Of a stretch of DNA of 64,000 bases, positions 35,006 through 43,519 are shown one piece after another. A program made the position numbers and the translations under genes. Where the stretch lies: the NCBI RefSeq assembly GCF_025465945.1, contig NZ_JANLNW010000080.1:186001-250000 (forward strand), in the 5' to 3' direction. Source of the DNA: Pseudomonas sp. 6D_7.1_Bac1. GTDB taxonomy: Bacteria > Pseudomonadota > Gammaproteobacteria > Pseudomonadales > Pseudomonadaceae. Below the pieces are notes generated by a model. The model did not search any database. It was not told the DNA's origin and saw only the letters and a list, made by a program, of their open reading frames with translations. Numbering within the stretch: position 1 is the first letter of the stretch; each line of letters starts with the position of its first letter.

Positions 35006-36341
35006 AGTGCTCACACAGTTCGGCGGGTGACAGGTGTTGGGTCAAGGTCAGTTCCTCGGTTTTGACGGCGAAATAGGTGTCGAGCAAGGCGCGTGGCAAG
35101 GCTTCGAGCAAGGCCTCGCTGCCCCGCAAGTGGTCCAGCGCCTGAGCGAGTGACGCGGGCAGGGCGACGATACCGCGACGCTGGCGTTGTTCTTCGTTCA
35201 GCGAATCCGGGACTTCATCGGTGATCGCGTTTAACGCCATACGTTGCTCAATGCCCAGCCGGCCGGCAATCAGTACGGCGGCCATCGCCAGATGAGGTGA
35301 GGCCGTGGCGTCCATGGCGCGGAATTCGAGGTTGTACTGCGCGGCCTCGGATTTCCCGCCGAGGCTCACGGTCGGGCAGATCCGCAACGAGGCTTCGCGG
35401 TTGCGCTGCCCCAGGCACGCGTACGACGCGCTCCAGTGATGAGGTTGCAGGCGCTCATAGGAAATCGGCGTCGGTGCCGTCAACGCGCACAGTGCTGGCA
35501 GGTAGTGCAGCACCCCGGCGGCCCAGTGCTGGCCGAGGGTCGACAGGCCGTTGGCGGTCCCGGCGTCATACAGCACCGGATGGCCGGACAGGTCGTGCAG
35601 GCTCAGGTGCAAGTGCACGCCGTTGCACACCGCGTGTTCCGAGGTCTTGGGCGCAAAGCTCAGGTTCAGGCCCATTTGCCGGGCGATCTCGCGCGTGATC
35701 TCGCGCACGTTGACCGCCCGGTCGGCCGCCGCGACACCCTGGGTCGGCCGGCAGGTGATTTCGTATTGGTGTTTGCCATATTCGGGCAGGAACATTTCCG
35801 GCTCGACCCCGCCTGCGCGCAATGCGCTGAGCAGCCAGCCGCCGAACGCTGCGCCCTGGCGCTGGGCCTCCAGTGAAAACGCCAGATGCTCGGCCTGGGC
35901 GCAGACCGTGGTGAGGTTGAATTCGTGCTCGAAGGCTGAGGTGATGTGCAACCCCAGTTCATCGTGGTAGCGCTGTACTTCATTGCGCAACAGCGTCCGC
36001 GGGCAGGCAGCCCACGGGCGACCATCGGTTTCGCAGATGTCGCCATGGATAAAATCCAGGGCCGGCGCATTGGCATCGGGCCCGTTGCCGACCGTCACGC
36101 GGCTGGCCAGATCGGGGATCAGCCGTAAGTCGCCGTAGGCACCCCACGGGTTGCTCGACGCAATGATGTCTTGCGGGGTCAGCGCGCTGTTGGCCGGAAC
36201 CCAGCCGCAACCGGCGACTTGGTAGTGTTCCAGTTCATCCGTGGGAAACGACCGGCCACGGGTCACGCCGATCAGGTCGGTGGTGACGAGGGTGGTCATT
36301 GCCACGGGTGCCAGGGGCTCACCGCTGTTGGCGCGGCTCAT
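34989..36341 (-). CDS. Glutamine synthetase-like gamma-glutamyl ligase
   Basis: 450-residue GS-fold enzyme close to the PuuA group, which joins glutamate to amines such as putrescine using ATP. Key sites are present: AFEHEFNL (metal-binding glutamates), NGVHLHLSL (the GS histidine strand), SYERLQPHHWSASYACLG and YNLEFRAMD. The start codon overlaps the cysteine hydrolase stop (ATGA) and the stop overlaps the amidohydrolase gene. Neighbouring genes suggest gamma-glutamylation of an imported amino compound; biosynthetic GlnA is unlikely because of length and divergence. Confidence 0.85.
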   Translation of the reverse strand: MSRANSGEPLAPVAMTTLVTTDLIGVTRGRSFPTDELEHYQVAGCGWVPANSALTPQDIIASSNPWGAYGDLRLIPDLASRVTVGNGPDANAPALDFIHGDICETDGRPWAACPRTLLRNEVQRYHDELGLHITSAFEHEFNLTTVCAQAEHLAFSLEAQRQGAAFGGWLLSALRAGGVEPEMFLPEYGKHQYEITCRPTQGVAAADRAVNVREITREIARQMGLNLSFAPKTSEHAVCNGVHLHLSLHDLSGHPVLYDAGTANGLSTLGQHWAAGVLHYLPALCALTAPTPISYERLQPHHWSASYACLGQRNREASLRICPTVSLGGKSEAAQYNLEFRAMDATASPHLAMAAVLIAGRLGIEQRMALNAITDEVPDSLNEEQRQRRGIVALPASLAQALDHLRGSEALLEALPRALLDTYFAVKTEELTLTQHLSPAELCEHYARRY

Positions 36342-36982
36342 GCCTGCAACGCCTGCAAACGGTCGAGCACGGTGTGGGTGTCGGTGATCCAGCAATAACC
36401 CTTGATTGCGCTCAGGCACGTCAGATGGCGTTGTTCGGTGTAGGTCGCGCAGGCGTCTTCTACCAGCGTCACCAGATAGCCGCGGTCAGCGGCATCGCGC
36501 ACGGCCATGTCGACGCACTGGTCGGTGACGATGCCGGCGATGATCAGGTGGCGGGTCTGCAGGTTGCGCAGCACGTAGTCGATGTTGGTCGAGTTGAAGA
36601 CCCCGGAGGAAGTCTTGGGCAACACGATTTCGTTTTCGACCGGTGTCAGTTCTTCGATGATCGCGGCTTGCCGGCTGCCTTTTGGCAGGTGCATATCTGA
36701 CAGCTTGTGGTCCAGCGAGCGGTCGCGACCGTCGGCGGTGAGGCTTTCGATGATCGTGTGCACAATGTTCTGCCCGGCCGCGCGCGTTGCGGCCAATAGC
36801 TTGCGCTGATTGGGAATCACCTGCTGGCGGGTGCGGTTGAGGAAGTACTCGGCGTCAGGCCCTTGCAGATGCGGGTCGAACTGCGGCTCCAGCCAGGCGC
36901 GTTGCATGTCTACCAGCAACAGCGCGGTGTGTTCGGTGGCAAATGGCAGGTCGCGGGGCGAGCGATGGGGGAGCGTAAACAT
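36338..36982 (-). CDS. Cysteine hydrolase (isochorismatase family)
   Basis: 214-residue hydrolase with the isochorismatase fold. The triad appears as Asp in LLLVDMQRAWLEP, Lys in VLPKTSSGVFNST and Cys in IAGIVTDQCVDMAVRDA. The family includes nicotinamidase, N-carbamoyl hydrolases and biuret hydrolase, so an amide or carbamoyl bond in an amino compound is a plausible target. GGAGG precedes the ATG at 36982. It starts two bases after the regulator stop and ends inside the ligase start. Confidence 0.87.
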   Translation of the reverse strand: MFTLPHRSPRDLPFATEHTALLLVDMQRAWLEPQFDPHLQGPDAEYFLNRTRQQVIPNQRKLLAATRAAGQNIVHTIIESLTADGRDRSLDHKLSDMHLPKGSRQAAIIEELTPVENEIVLPKTSSGVFNSTNIDYVLRNLQTRHLIIAGIVTDQCVDMAVRDAADRGYLVTLVEDACATYTEQRHLTCLSAIKGYCWITDTHTVLDRLQALQA

Positions 36983-36984
36983 CC

Positions 36985-37839
36985 TTATTTTTCCTCCAGC
37001 AGGTGAGTGGTGAAATCGGTCCGCAGCGCATCGATACCTTCCAACCGCTCGGCAAGATCGGGGCAACGCAGGGTCAGGCAGGCAATCAATGCTTCGACCT
37101 GGGCCAGTGCTGGCACCAAGGTGTCGAAGGCTGACGCTGATTCCACCGGCGCGGTAATCACCAGGTCGGCCAGCTCGCGCAGCGGTGAGGTGTAGATGTC
37201 GGTGAACAGCACGACGCGCGCATGCCGGTTCTTGGCTGCACTGGCGACGCGCAGTGCCTGGGATTGATAACGGCGATAGTCGAACACCAGCACCACGTCC
37301 TGGCGCTGCACATCGAACAGCCGGTCGGGCAGTTGCGCGTTGTCTTCCAGGGCGAAGCAGCCCGGACGTAACAGGCGCAAGTGATTGAGCAGATACTGGG
37401 CGAGAAAGCTGCTGAAGCGTCCGCCGAAGCAATGCACCTGATGCCGTATATCCAGCAGCCATTGCGCCAGAATGCGCACATCTTCGGGTTGGGTCAGGGC
37501 CTGGGTTTCCAGCAGGGCGCGATGACTGTCCGCCAGGTAGTGGGTCCAGGCATCGTCTTGCTTGAGATGAGAGCGCGGTTGCAACAGCGCGCTGGGTGAG
37601 CGCAGCCGGTGATCCATGTCGCTGAGCAGCGCGTCCTGAAACTCGGCATAGCCGCCGAAGCCGAGTTTTTTCACCAGACGCACGATGGTCGGATCGCTGA
37701 CGCCGGCATGCTCGGCCAGGCGCGACATCGGACCCAGTCCATTACGCGGGTACTGGTCCAGCAATGCCCGTATGACTTTGCGTTCCGACGGCGTGAGGTC
37801 CAGGCCGGGGTCGGTGATCCGGTCTCTGAGTGAGGGCAT
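36985..37839 (-). CDS. MurR/RpiR family transcriptional regulator
   Basis: 284-residue regulator with an N-terminal RpiR helix-turn-helix (MSRLAEHAGVSDPTIVRLVK, about residues 38-57) and a C-terminal SIS domain (VHCFGGRFSSFLAQYLL, then VVLVFDYRRYQSQAL). First gene of the catabolic cluster, two bases before the cysteine hydrolase, so it most likely controls its own operon. AGGAGCTCGG precedes the ATG. It is a paralogue in kind, not a close copy, of the RpiR gene at 14406. Confidence 0.9.
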   Translation of the reverse strand: MPSLRDRITDPGLDLTPSERKVIRALLDQYPRNGLGPMSRLAEHAGVSDPTIVRLVKKLGFGGYAEFQDALLSDMDHRLRSPSALLQPRSHLKQDDAWTHYLADSHRALLETQALTQPEDVRILAQWLLDIRHQVHCFGGRFSSFLAQYLLNHLRLLRPGCFALEDNAQLPDRLFDVQRQDVVLVFDYRRYQSQALRVASAAKNRHARVVLFTDIYTSPLRELADLVITAPVESASAFDTLVPALAQVEALIACLTLRCPDLAERLEGIDALRTDFTTHLLEEK

Positions 37840-38179
37840 CCGAGCTCCTGTTAGAGGGGTGTGTTGCTTTTATTTCATAATTAGCTAAATAAGTATTTAT
37901 GTAATTTATGCTACATGTCTAGTGAATTTTTTCTGTTATTGGCAAGGCACCAAAGTGGGGCGAAAGTCTTGTCTGACGTGGCTTTCACGGGTTTCTAACG
38001 ATGCTGTAAGCCATCGCTTTAGCTTGTGTAGGAAAGTGGCTATTGGCGCTGCGTATCTGTGTTGGAACTCGTGCTTTTCATTGCAACAGCAAAGCCGCAA
38101 ATGCCTGTTGTTGCGTAAAAATTTGTCTGTTGTGTGATCGGTTGTACACTTTCTTACCCATCAACCTGAGTGATCCTAC
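37840..38179. promoter_or_regulatory. Divergent promoter region with candidate RpiR sites
   Basis: 340-base gene-free region upstream of the RpiR cluster (minus) and of the phosphatase-cobF pair (plus). The AT-rich part at 37868-37926 contains TTTTATTTCATAA (37868), a perfect inverted repeat TAAATA-AG-TATTTA (37886-37899) and TCTAGTGAA (37918). The first and last words also occur upstream of the ABC operon at 19726. No cobalamin riboswitch core was found before cobF. Confidence 0.45.
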
Positions 38180-38767
38180 GTGCCGGTAACTCGCTTGACC
38201 TTGATCTGCCACGCTCGAACCGTCGCACAGAAATTGGCGCGTTTTCCTATGGATGAGCCGCTGGAAATGGATTGGCAGGCGGCGAAGGGCAGTCGTGCGG
38301 GAAGTGTCAGGCGCGCGCCACAGTTTCTGGGTGGGCCGGAAACCCGCATCAGGCAGACCGCCGAACTGTTCGGTAGCGACCTGAAGATCGTGCCGGCGCT
38401 CGGCGATTACGATATCGGGCGTTGGCGCGGGCAGCGGATCGACGATCTGCAAAAGACCGAGCCAGAGGCGTTGCAGGCCTGGCTCAACGACCCGGCCTCG
38501 GCCCCGCACGGTGGTGAATCGGTGGCGCAACTGTGCCAGCGAGTGGGCGACTGGCTGCAAGCCCTCTGCACAACGCCTGGGCATTTCGTGGCGATTACCC
38601 ATCCTTTCGTGATCCGTGCAGCCTTGATGAAGGTGATGCAGTGCGGCCCCGAGGCGTTCAACCTGATTGACGTCGAACCGCTGTCAGCCACTGAACTGCG
38701 TTTCAATGGCCGCTGGCGCCTGCGTTTGCTGGACACCACTGCATCTGTCGAGGTGAAGCATCCATGA
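38180..38767 (+). CDS. Histidine phosphatase family protein with altered RHG motif
   Basis: 195-residue protein of the phosphoglycerate-mutase-like superfamily. The usual RHG motif appears as LICHART (residues 8-14), keeping the catalytic His but replacing the Arg and the Gly; the second half retains FVAITHPFVIRA with its conserved His. It overlaps cobF by four bases (ATGA), so a CobC-like role in late cobalamin assembly is suggested by position, but loss of the Arg argues for weak or changed activity. The start is a GTG at 38180. Confidence 0.75.
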   Translation: MPVTRLTLICHARTVAQKLARFPMDEPLEMDWQAAKGSRAGSVRRAPQFLGGPETRIRQTAELFGSDLKIVPALGDYDIGRWRGQRIDDLQKTEPEALQAWLNDPASAPHGGESVAQLCQRVGDWLQALCTTPGHFVAITHPFVIRAALMKVMQCGPEAFNLIDVEPLSATELRFNGRWRLRLLDTTASVEVKHP

Positions 38768-39531
38768 AGCAGCTACTGATCATTGGCATCGGTGCCGGTA
38801 ATCCCGACTACATCACGATGCAGGCGGTCAAGGCATTGAACCGGGTCGACGTGTTCTTTCTGATGGACAAGGGTCAGAGCAAGGACAAGCTGATCGACCT
38901 GCGGCGGGAAATCTGTGAGCGCTATATCACCGATCCTGCCTACCGCTTCGTCGAGGCCCAGAGTCCCGAGCGCGTGCGCGGCGATGTGGACTACAACGCC
39001 AGCGTCATGGACCTGAACCGCGACAAGCAGCAGACCTTCGAGCGGCTGATCAACGAGGAGATGGCGGACGGCGAATGTGCGGCGTTTCTGGTGTGGGGCG
39101 ATCCGGCGTTGTACGACAGCACCCTTCGGATCTTGCAGGCGATTCTTGATTCGGGTCGCTGCGCCTTCGACTTCGAGGTGATCCCCGGCATCAGCAGCGT
39201 CCAGGCCTTGGCGGCGCAGCACAAGGTGCCGTTGAACCGGATTGGACGCTCCATTGAAATCACCACCGGCCGCCGACTGGCGGCGGGTCAGGTCAGCGAT
39301 GCCGACAGCCTGGTGGTGATGCTGGATGCAGAGGATTCCTACCGGCAGGTTGCCGATCAGGATCAACAGATTTACTGGGGCGCCTACCTTGGCACACCGG
39401 ATGAAATCCTCATTTGCGGCAAGCTCAAAGACGTGGCTGAAGAGATCGAGCGGGTCAGGAAAGCGGCACGATTGGCCAACGGCTGGATCATGGACACTTA
39501 TTTGCTGCGCAAGCCTGAATCACCCGAGTGA
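38764..39531 (+). CDS. cobF: Precorrin-6A synthase (deacetylating)
   Basis: 255-residue SAM-dependent tetrapyrrole methylase of the aerobic cobalamin pathway; it methylates C-1 of precorrin-5 with loss of acetate. The N-terminal IIGIGAGNPDYITMQAV is the methylase glycine loop and VWGDPALYDSTLRIL the second signature; PGISSVQALAA follows. Translationally coupled to the phosphatase gene. It is separate from any other cob gene in this window, which is common for cobF. Confidence 0.94.
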   Translation: MKQLLIIGIGAGNPDYITMQAVKALNRVDVFFLMDKGQSKDKLIDLRREICERYITDPAYRFVEAQSPERVRGDVDYNASVMDLNRDKQQTFERLINEEMADGECAAFLVWGDPALYDSTLRILQAILDSGRCAFDFEVIPGISSVQALAAQHKVPLNRIGRSIEITTGRRLAAGQVSDADSLVVMLDAEDSYRQVADQDQQIYWGAYLGTPDEILICGKLKDVAEEIERVRKAARLANGWIMDTYLLRKPESPE

Positions 39532-39546
39532 GTGGCTCGCAAAGCT

Positions 39547-40884
39547 TCAGTAAACCCAGACTTCGACTCGACGATTCTTGATTCGCCCCTCATCACCACT
39601 GTTAGCCGCCACTGGCATCTCGGCCCCGAAGCCACGAATCTCGCGAAACACCACGCCGCCTTTCACCAGCTCGCGGCGTACCGCCATGGCGCGCAGCTTC
39701 GATAGCAGGGCGGCCCGCTCCGAATCGGTCTTGGCATCGCCGAAACCGACGAGCGTCACCTGTTTGTTCAGCTTGTCGTGCTGCCTTAAATAGTCGAGCA
39801 CGCGCGACAGGTCCTGCCGGGCCTTGTTGTCCAGGCTGGCGCTACCTTCCTCAAAACGAAAATTCACCGTCAGTCGCTGCGCGTGATCGGTGATCGCCCG
39901 GTAGCCGTCAGGCATTTGCGGGCTCGACGCGACGCGCATGGCTTGCACGGTCTGCGCGATAAAACCATTGGCGGCGACAATCTCCTGGCCCTTGCTGCCC
40001 TGGGTGAATTTCACCAACGCTTCCGCCCAAGGGTTCTGGTTAGTGGGCGGCAAATAGAAAAATAACCGGCGCGACAGTGGGTAGTCCTCGGTGGCTATCA
40101 GGCTATTGAGCGGCAACATCGGCTGCGAGTCGCCGTCGACAATCGCCACTGCCTTGGCCTGGCGCACGTAAGGCAAACCGATGAAGCCGATGCCTTGCGG
40201 GTCCTGGCTGACCGCATCGGACAGCTGTTCGCTGGATTCGAAGCGTTTTGCCGAGCCGGCCAGCGCTTTGCCGCGATGGCTCAGCACCAGCTCCTTGAAG
40301 GTGTCATAGGTGCCTGAATGGTCGTCCCGCGCGTAGAGGTGCACAGGTCCACCGGTGCCGCCGAGTTCTTCCCAGGTTTTCACTTCGCCGCTGTAAATGT
40401 GTGCCAATTGTTCGGTATTCAATTGAGTCAGCGGGTTTTGTGGATGCAGGATGATTGCCAGGCCGTCGATAGCGATGACTTGCTCGGCGCTTGGGCTTTT
40501 CAGGTCGCCGAGGGCTTCGAGGTCGACCAGTTCGCTGTCCTTGATGGGGCGTGATGACGCGGCGAGATCGGCGCCGGTGTTTTTCAGGGCGGCGAAACCG
40601 GTGCTGGAGCCGTGGGCGGCGATATCCACGACCACCCGCCGACCCTGGGCGGTCTGGCCGACAATCTGCTGTTCGTTGTCTTTGTCCGAGACTTCGCTGT
40701 GAATCTTGAGTAAGCCTTGTTCCAGCATCAAGCCTTTGACCAGCGCCGGGCCAAGGGTTGCACCGATGGTGTTGGAGCCCTGAATGCGCAGGGCAGGGCC
40801 GCGCTCGGGTGTCGGCAGCGCAGTGGCGGTGGCAGAGAGAGGAAGCAAACCGCAGAGCAGCAGCGGTAACAGAACGCGCAGCAT
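39547..40884 (-). CDS. PstS-like phosphate-binding / OmpA fusion protein
   Basis: 445-residue exported protein. The signal peptide is near residues 1-22, then a PstS-type periplasmic-binding domain (LRIQGSNTIGATLGPAL; later LYARDDHSGTYDTFKELVL with the phosphate-contact motif), and from about residue 325 an OmpA peptidoglycan-binding domain (VNFRFEEGSASLDNKARQDL, VTLVGFGDAKTDSERAALLS). It would hold a ligand-binding domain on the cell wall. The ATG at 40884 gives a clean signal peptide. It stands alone and is convergent with cobF at 15 bases. Confidence 0.87.
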   Translation of the reverse strand: MLRVLLPLLLCGLLPLSATATALPTPERGPALRIQGSNTIGATLGPALVKGLMLEQGLLKIHSEVSDKDNEQQIVGQTAQGRRVVVDIAAHGSSTGFAALKNTGADLAASSRPIKDSELVDLEALGDLKSPSAEQVIAIDGLAIILHPQNPLTQLNTEQLAHIYSGEVKTWEELGGTGGPVHLYARDDHSGTYDTFKELVLSHRGKALAGSAKRFESSEQLSDAVSQDPQGIGFIGLPYVRQAKAVAIVDGDSQPMLPLNSLIATEDYPLSRRLFFYLPPTNQNPWAEALVKFTQGSKGQEIVAANGFIAQTVQAMRVASSPQMPDGYRAITDHAQRLTVNFRFEEGSASLDNKARQDLSRVLDYLRQHDKLNKQVTLVGFGDAKTDSERAALLSKLRAMAVRRELVKGGVVFREIRGFGAEMPVAANSGDEGRIKNRRVEVWVY

Positions 40885-41004
40885 CAGGCTGGCACCTTCT
40901 AAGGCCAAAGGAAGTGCCGGGATAATAAGACAGTAAGGTTGCGAAAATATGACATCTGATGAAACGTGACGAGGCTAGGATCTGCACATTTTTCGTTCCA
41001 GCCC

Positions 41005-41180
41005 CCGTAGCAGCTGCCGAGCCTGCGAGGCTGCGTTCGAGGCGGGCCGCGTTCGGACGAAGTCCTCGTAAATCCTGAACCTGCGGTTTGCCTGGAAGAA
41101 CGCGTTGCCTGATTCACGACCGCTGCGTCCGGATGCGGCCCAGACCGAACGCAGCCTCGCAGGCTCGGCAGCTGCTACGG
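41005..41180. repeat. REPIN-type long inverted repeat
   Basis: Perfect 35-base arms (outer sequence CCGTAGCAGCTGCCGAGCCT) at 41005-41039 and 41146-41180 flank a 106-base core containing GAACGCGTTGCCTGATT. The same family recurs at 62509. It lies between two unrelated genes and looks like a non-autonomous repeat. Confidence 0.9.
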
Positions 41181-41202
41181 AAGCAGTCCTGCAGCGTATT
41201 TC

Positions 41203-41889
41203 TCAGGCTGGCGCCGTCACCACCGGTTGCCCGGGCTTGCGCAGCGGCTCCAGGCGCGAACCGTCGTAGCGGGTTTCGCGGAACAGGCGCCAGCGACCCA
41301 ACAAGCCATAGACGTGAGTCACCCGACCCTGCTCGTGGTAACCCATGCGAATGTGCAGTTTGAGGGCCGGGATGTTGCGGGTCTCGCAGACGTCCACCAC
41401 CTTGTCGCAGCCCTGGGCCTGCATGGCGTTCCAGAGGTTGACCTGCACGTCCACCGAGAGGCTGGTGCCAAAGTAGGGGCGTGCCATCTCACCGCCGAAT
41501 TCGAAGAATTCACCGGCTTTGACCGGGAACCGGCAGCGGTAGTAATGGCGATCGAAGTAGTCGCGTTTGCTGCCCCAGATGAAGGCGACCGCGTGGCCTT
41601 CGTCGTCCAGGTACATGTGCCCGGTGTGGTCCTCGGCCGCCAGCTCGCGCATGGTCTCGACGCGGTCGCCAAAATGTTTGGCGAAGGCATCGGCGTTCTG
41701 CGCGGTGATGGTCACCAGGCTTAACGGCGAATAGGGTTTGAGCGTGTGTGGTTTGATCGGGCTGACCAGATCGCGCTCCATCCACAGCAGTTCCAGGTGA
41801 AAGAACACATAGCGCTCCCAGAGTTTCTTGAGGGTGCGGTGCAGGCCTTTTTGCCGGATACGGTCACGAAGTGTATGCAATACGCTCAT
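41203..41889 (-). CDS. GNAT-like acetyltransferase, EPS-locus paralogue
   Basis: 228-residue protein, about 70% identical by eye to the gene at 44711 inside the exopolysaccharide operon (shared WERYVFFH, LLWMERDLVSP, HTGHMYLDD, NIPALKLHIRMGYHEQGR). The C-terminal IPALKLHIRMGYHEQGR resembles the acetyl-CoA site of GNAT enzymes. It is separated from the operon by about 0.8 kb and a small plus-strand gene, and has its own AGGAGGCTAC. Probably acetylates a sugar precursor; substrate unknown. Confidence 0.7.
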   Translation of the reverse strand: MSVLHTLRDRIRQKGLHRTLKKLWERYVFFHLELLWMERDLVSPIKPHTLKPYSPLSLVTITAQNADAFAKHFGDRVETMRELAAEDHTGHMYLDDEGHAVAFIWGSKRDYFDRHYYRCRFPVKAGEFFEFGGEMARPYFGTSLSVDVQVNLWNAMQAQGCDKVVDVCETRNIPALKLHIRMGYHEQGRVTHVYGLLGRWRLFRETRYDGSRLEPLRKPGQPVVTAPA

Positions 41890-42502
41890 GTAGCCTCCTG
41901 ATGTCGCTCGTCGGTTGGCTGGCGGCGAGGTGTGGAAGGCACACGGGGCTGCGCAGCGGGGTAGAGCCGGACGCAGAATCAGTAGAAGACGAAGAGCGCT
42001 CACGTCCATGTCTGCGTGCATTGAAACCAGTTTCGTGACTGCTTTTTTGACGCTCTTGAGGTGCTGTGGAGCAAATCGGCAATTTAATGGCGGTTGCTTG
42101 TTTGAGAATCTGGATCAGCTTATGGGCGAAGTCAACCAGCGGCCTGAGGAGTGCCAAGGGCATTCATACGATTCGAATAACCGCCTTGCGTGCTTATCGC
42201 GAATGGCGATTCAAAAGGCCGGCTGTTTTATCGATTCAGGTGTTCATGCGGGTCTCGAAACCCCGGCAAGTAATGGCCCAATGCCTTGTCTGGCCGGCTT
42301 CCGCGTACACGATGAGGGTTCGCCATTGTCTGGCACACTGACGGTTATCAAGCGTCAAACATTCATTAACGTTCAGTAATGACCGTTCGTCGAAACGCCA
42401 GAATCCGGACAGTGTTCCGAGCTGTTGAAACCCCTGGCCCATAGCGAAGCAGTGGCATTGTTCTATCCTGAAAGTTGAAGACAAACCTCAGGAGGAGGAC
42501 CT
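41890..42502. other. Gene-free region upstream of the small acidic gene
   Basis: About 610 bases without a supportable gene, carrying the promoter of the GNAT-like paralogue (minus) and of the small acidic gene (plus). No repeat or site stands out. Confidence 0.4.
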
Positions 42503-42661
42503 ATGGCAAACGAAAAGAAGTATGAGCAATACGAAGATTCCGAAGACGAAAGTCCAGACGAGGCGACCCCGGAAGAGAATCCGCCGGATCCTACCTGGAA
42601 GCATCCGGACGACGGGAAAAGCCTTTCAGATCTCGACGAAGAGTGGCCTCTGAAACCCTGA
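42503..42661 (+). CDS. Small highly acidic hypothetical protein
   Basis: 52-residue protein, MANEKKYEQYEDSEDESPDE at the start, followed by a proline-rich stretch and KHPDDGKSLSDLDEEWPLKP. About a third of the residues are Asp or Glu. No membrane segment or recognised domain. A strong AGGAGGAGG precedes the ATG and a GC-rich hairpin follows, which together make a real gene likely. It sits inside the exopolysaccharide region but on the opposite strand. Function unknown. Confidence 0.7.
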   Translation: MANEKKYEQYEDSEDESPDEATPEENPPDPTWKHPDDGKSLSDLDEEWPLKP

Positions 42662-42677
42662 GCTCCACAGCCCTTTG

Positions 42678-42709
42678 CACACTGCCCGTGACCCGTCCCG
42701 GGCAGTGTG
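42678..42709. terminator. Hairpin after the small acidic gene
   Basis: Perfect 11-base stem CACACTGCCCG / CGGGCAGTGTG with a ten-base loop, followed by TTG but no long T-run. It lies between two converging genes and could end both transcripts. Confidence 0.6.
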
Positions 42710-42724
42710 TTGCCGACGTTGCGC

Positions 42725-43519
42725 TTACTCCAGGGCTGTCGTGGTGTCTGCCGGCTGCGGGCGTGCGAGCACGCTATAGGACACCCGGCGAACGCCGGGC
42801 AGGCGGTTATCGAGCAACTTGCTCAAGGATTCGCCCTGATTCAGATACGCGTCGCCAAAGTCCCTGCCGAGCATCGTCGGATGGGCGACGATTTCCAGCA
42901 GTCCGTCTGCCGGTGGCGCGGCGTTGCGCACATCCACCGGGGTACAGACGTAGTCCGCTGTCGCACCGGCGAGGCCGCGTAAACGTTGGTTGAGCAGGTG
43001 TTTGAACAGGCGCTTGGGCAGGCTGAGGTTTTGCCCCAGGTTGCGCGCCAGACGAACCGGCACACCCTGGCGCGCGGCAAAGCGCGCGACGATCTCACCG
43101 ATCGGCCAGATATTGTGAACATGCTGATGGGAGTCGAGGTGGCTGGGGCGCAGGCCGTGGTCCAGGCAGTGCTGCCATTGCGCTTCGAGCTCTTGCAGCA
43201 CCGCATCGCGTTGCTGACGGGCGAGCCATAGGCTGTGGCGGGGCAGATTCAGGTCGAACTCGCCGGCTGCGTTGCAGAAGGTGGGCTGCTCGAGAATCGC
43301 CCGGCTCAGGGGTCGGCCATAGGTGAGGTTGAAGTGCAGGCCTACGCGTCCCTTGAGCAGTGGCTGTTGCGCCAGCGCACAGGCGGCTTCGAAGGCCGGC
43401 ATGTTGGCCATGGCCGTGGCGGAGCTGATCACTGCGGACTGGAAGGCCCGCAGGATGACCGTATTTTCATTCATGCTGAGACCGAAATCGTCAGCGTTGA
43501 CTATGACTTGGCGAGGCAT
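42725..43519 (-). CDS. ChbG/HpnK (YdjC) family carbohydrate deacetylase
   Basis: 264-residue deacetylase. The metal-site motifs are VNADDFGLS (Asp-Asp), HFNLTYG and SHLDSHQHVHN. The family removes N-acetyl groups from chito-oligosaccharides or hopanoid precursors; here the exopolysaccharide or its repeat unit is a plausible substrate. GGAGGG precedes the ATG at 43519, inside the end of the upstream gene (29-base overlap). Last gene of the operon. Confidence 0.85.
   Translation of the reverse strand: MPRQVIVNADDFGLSMNENTVILRAFQSAVISSATAMANMPAFEAACALAQQPLLKGRVGLHFNLTYGRPLSRAILEQPTFCNAAGEFDLNLPRHSLWLARQQRDAVLQELEAQWQHCLDHGLRPSHLDSHQHVHNIWPIGEIVARFAARQGVPVRLARNLGQNLSLPKRLFKHLLNQRLRGLAGATADYVCTPVDVRNAAPPADGLLEIVAHPTMLGRDFGDAYLNQGESLSKLLDNRLPGVRRVSYSVLARPQPADTTTALE

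Noticed and set aside
37840..38179. Possible cobalamin riboswitch upstream of the phosphatase-cobF pair
   Set aside because: No B12-box or the conserved GCCACTG-type core could be found.
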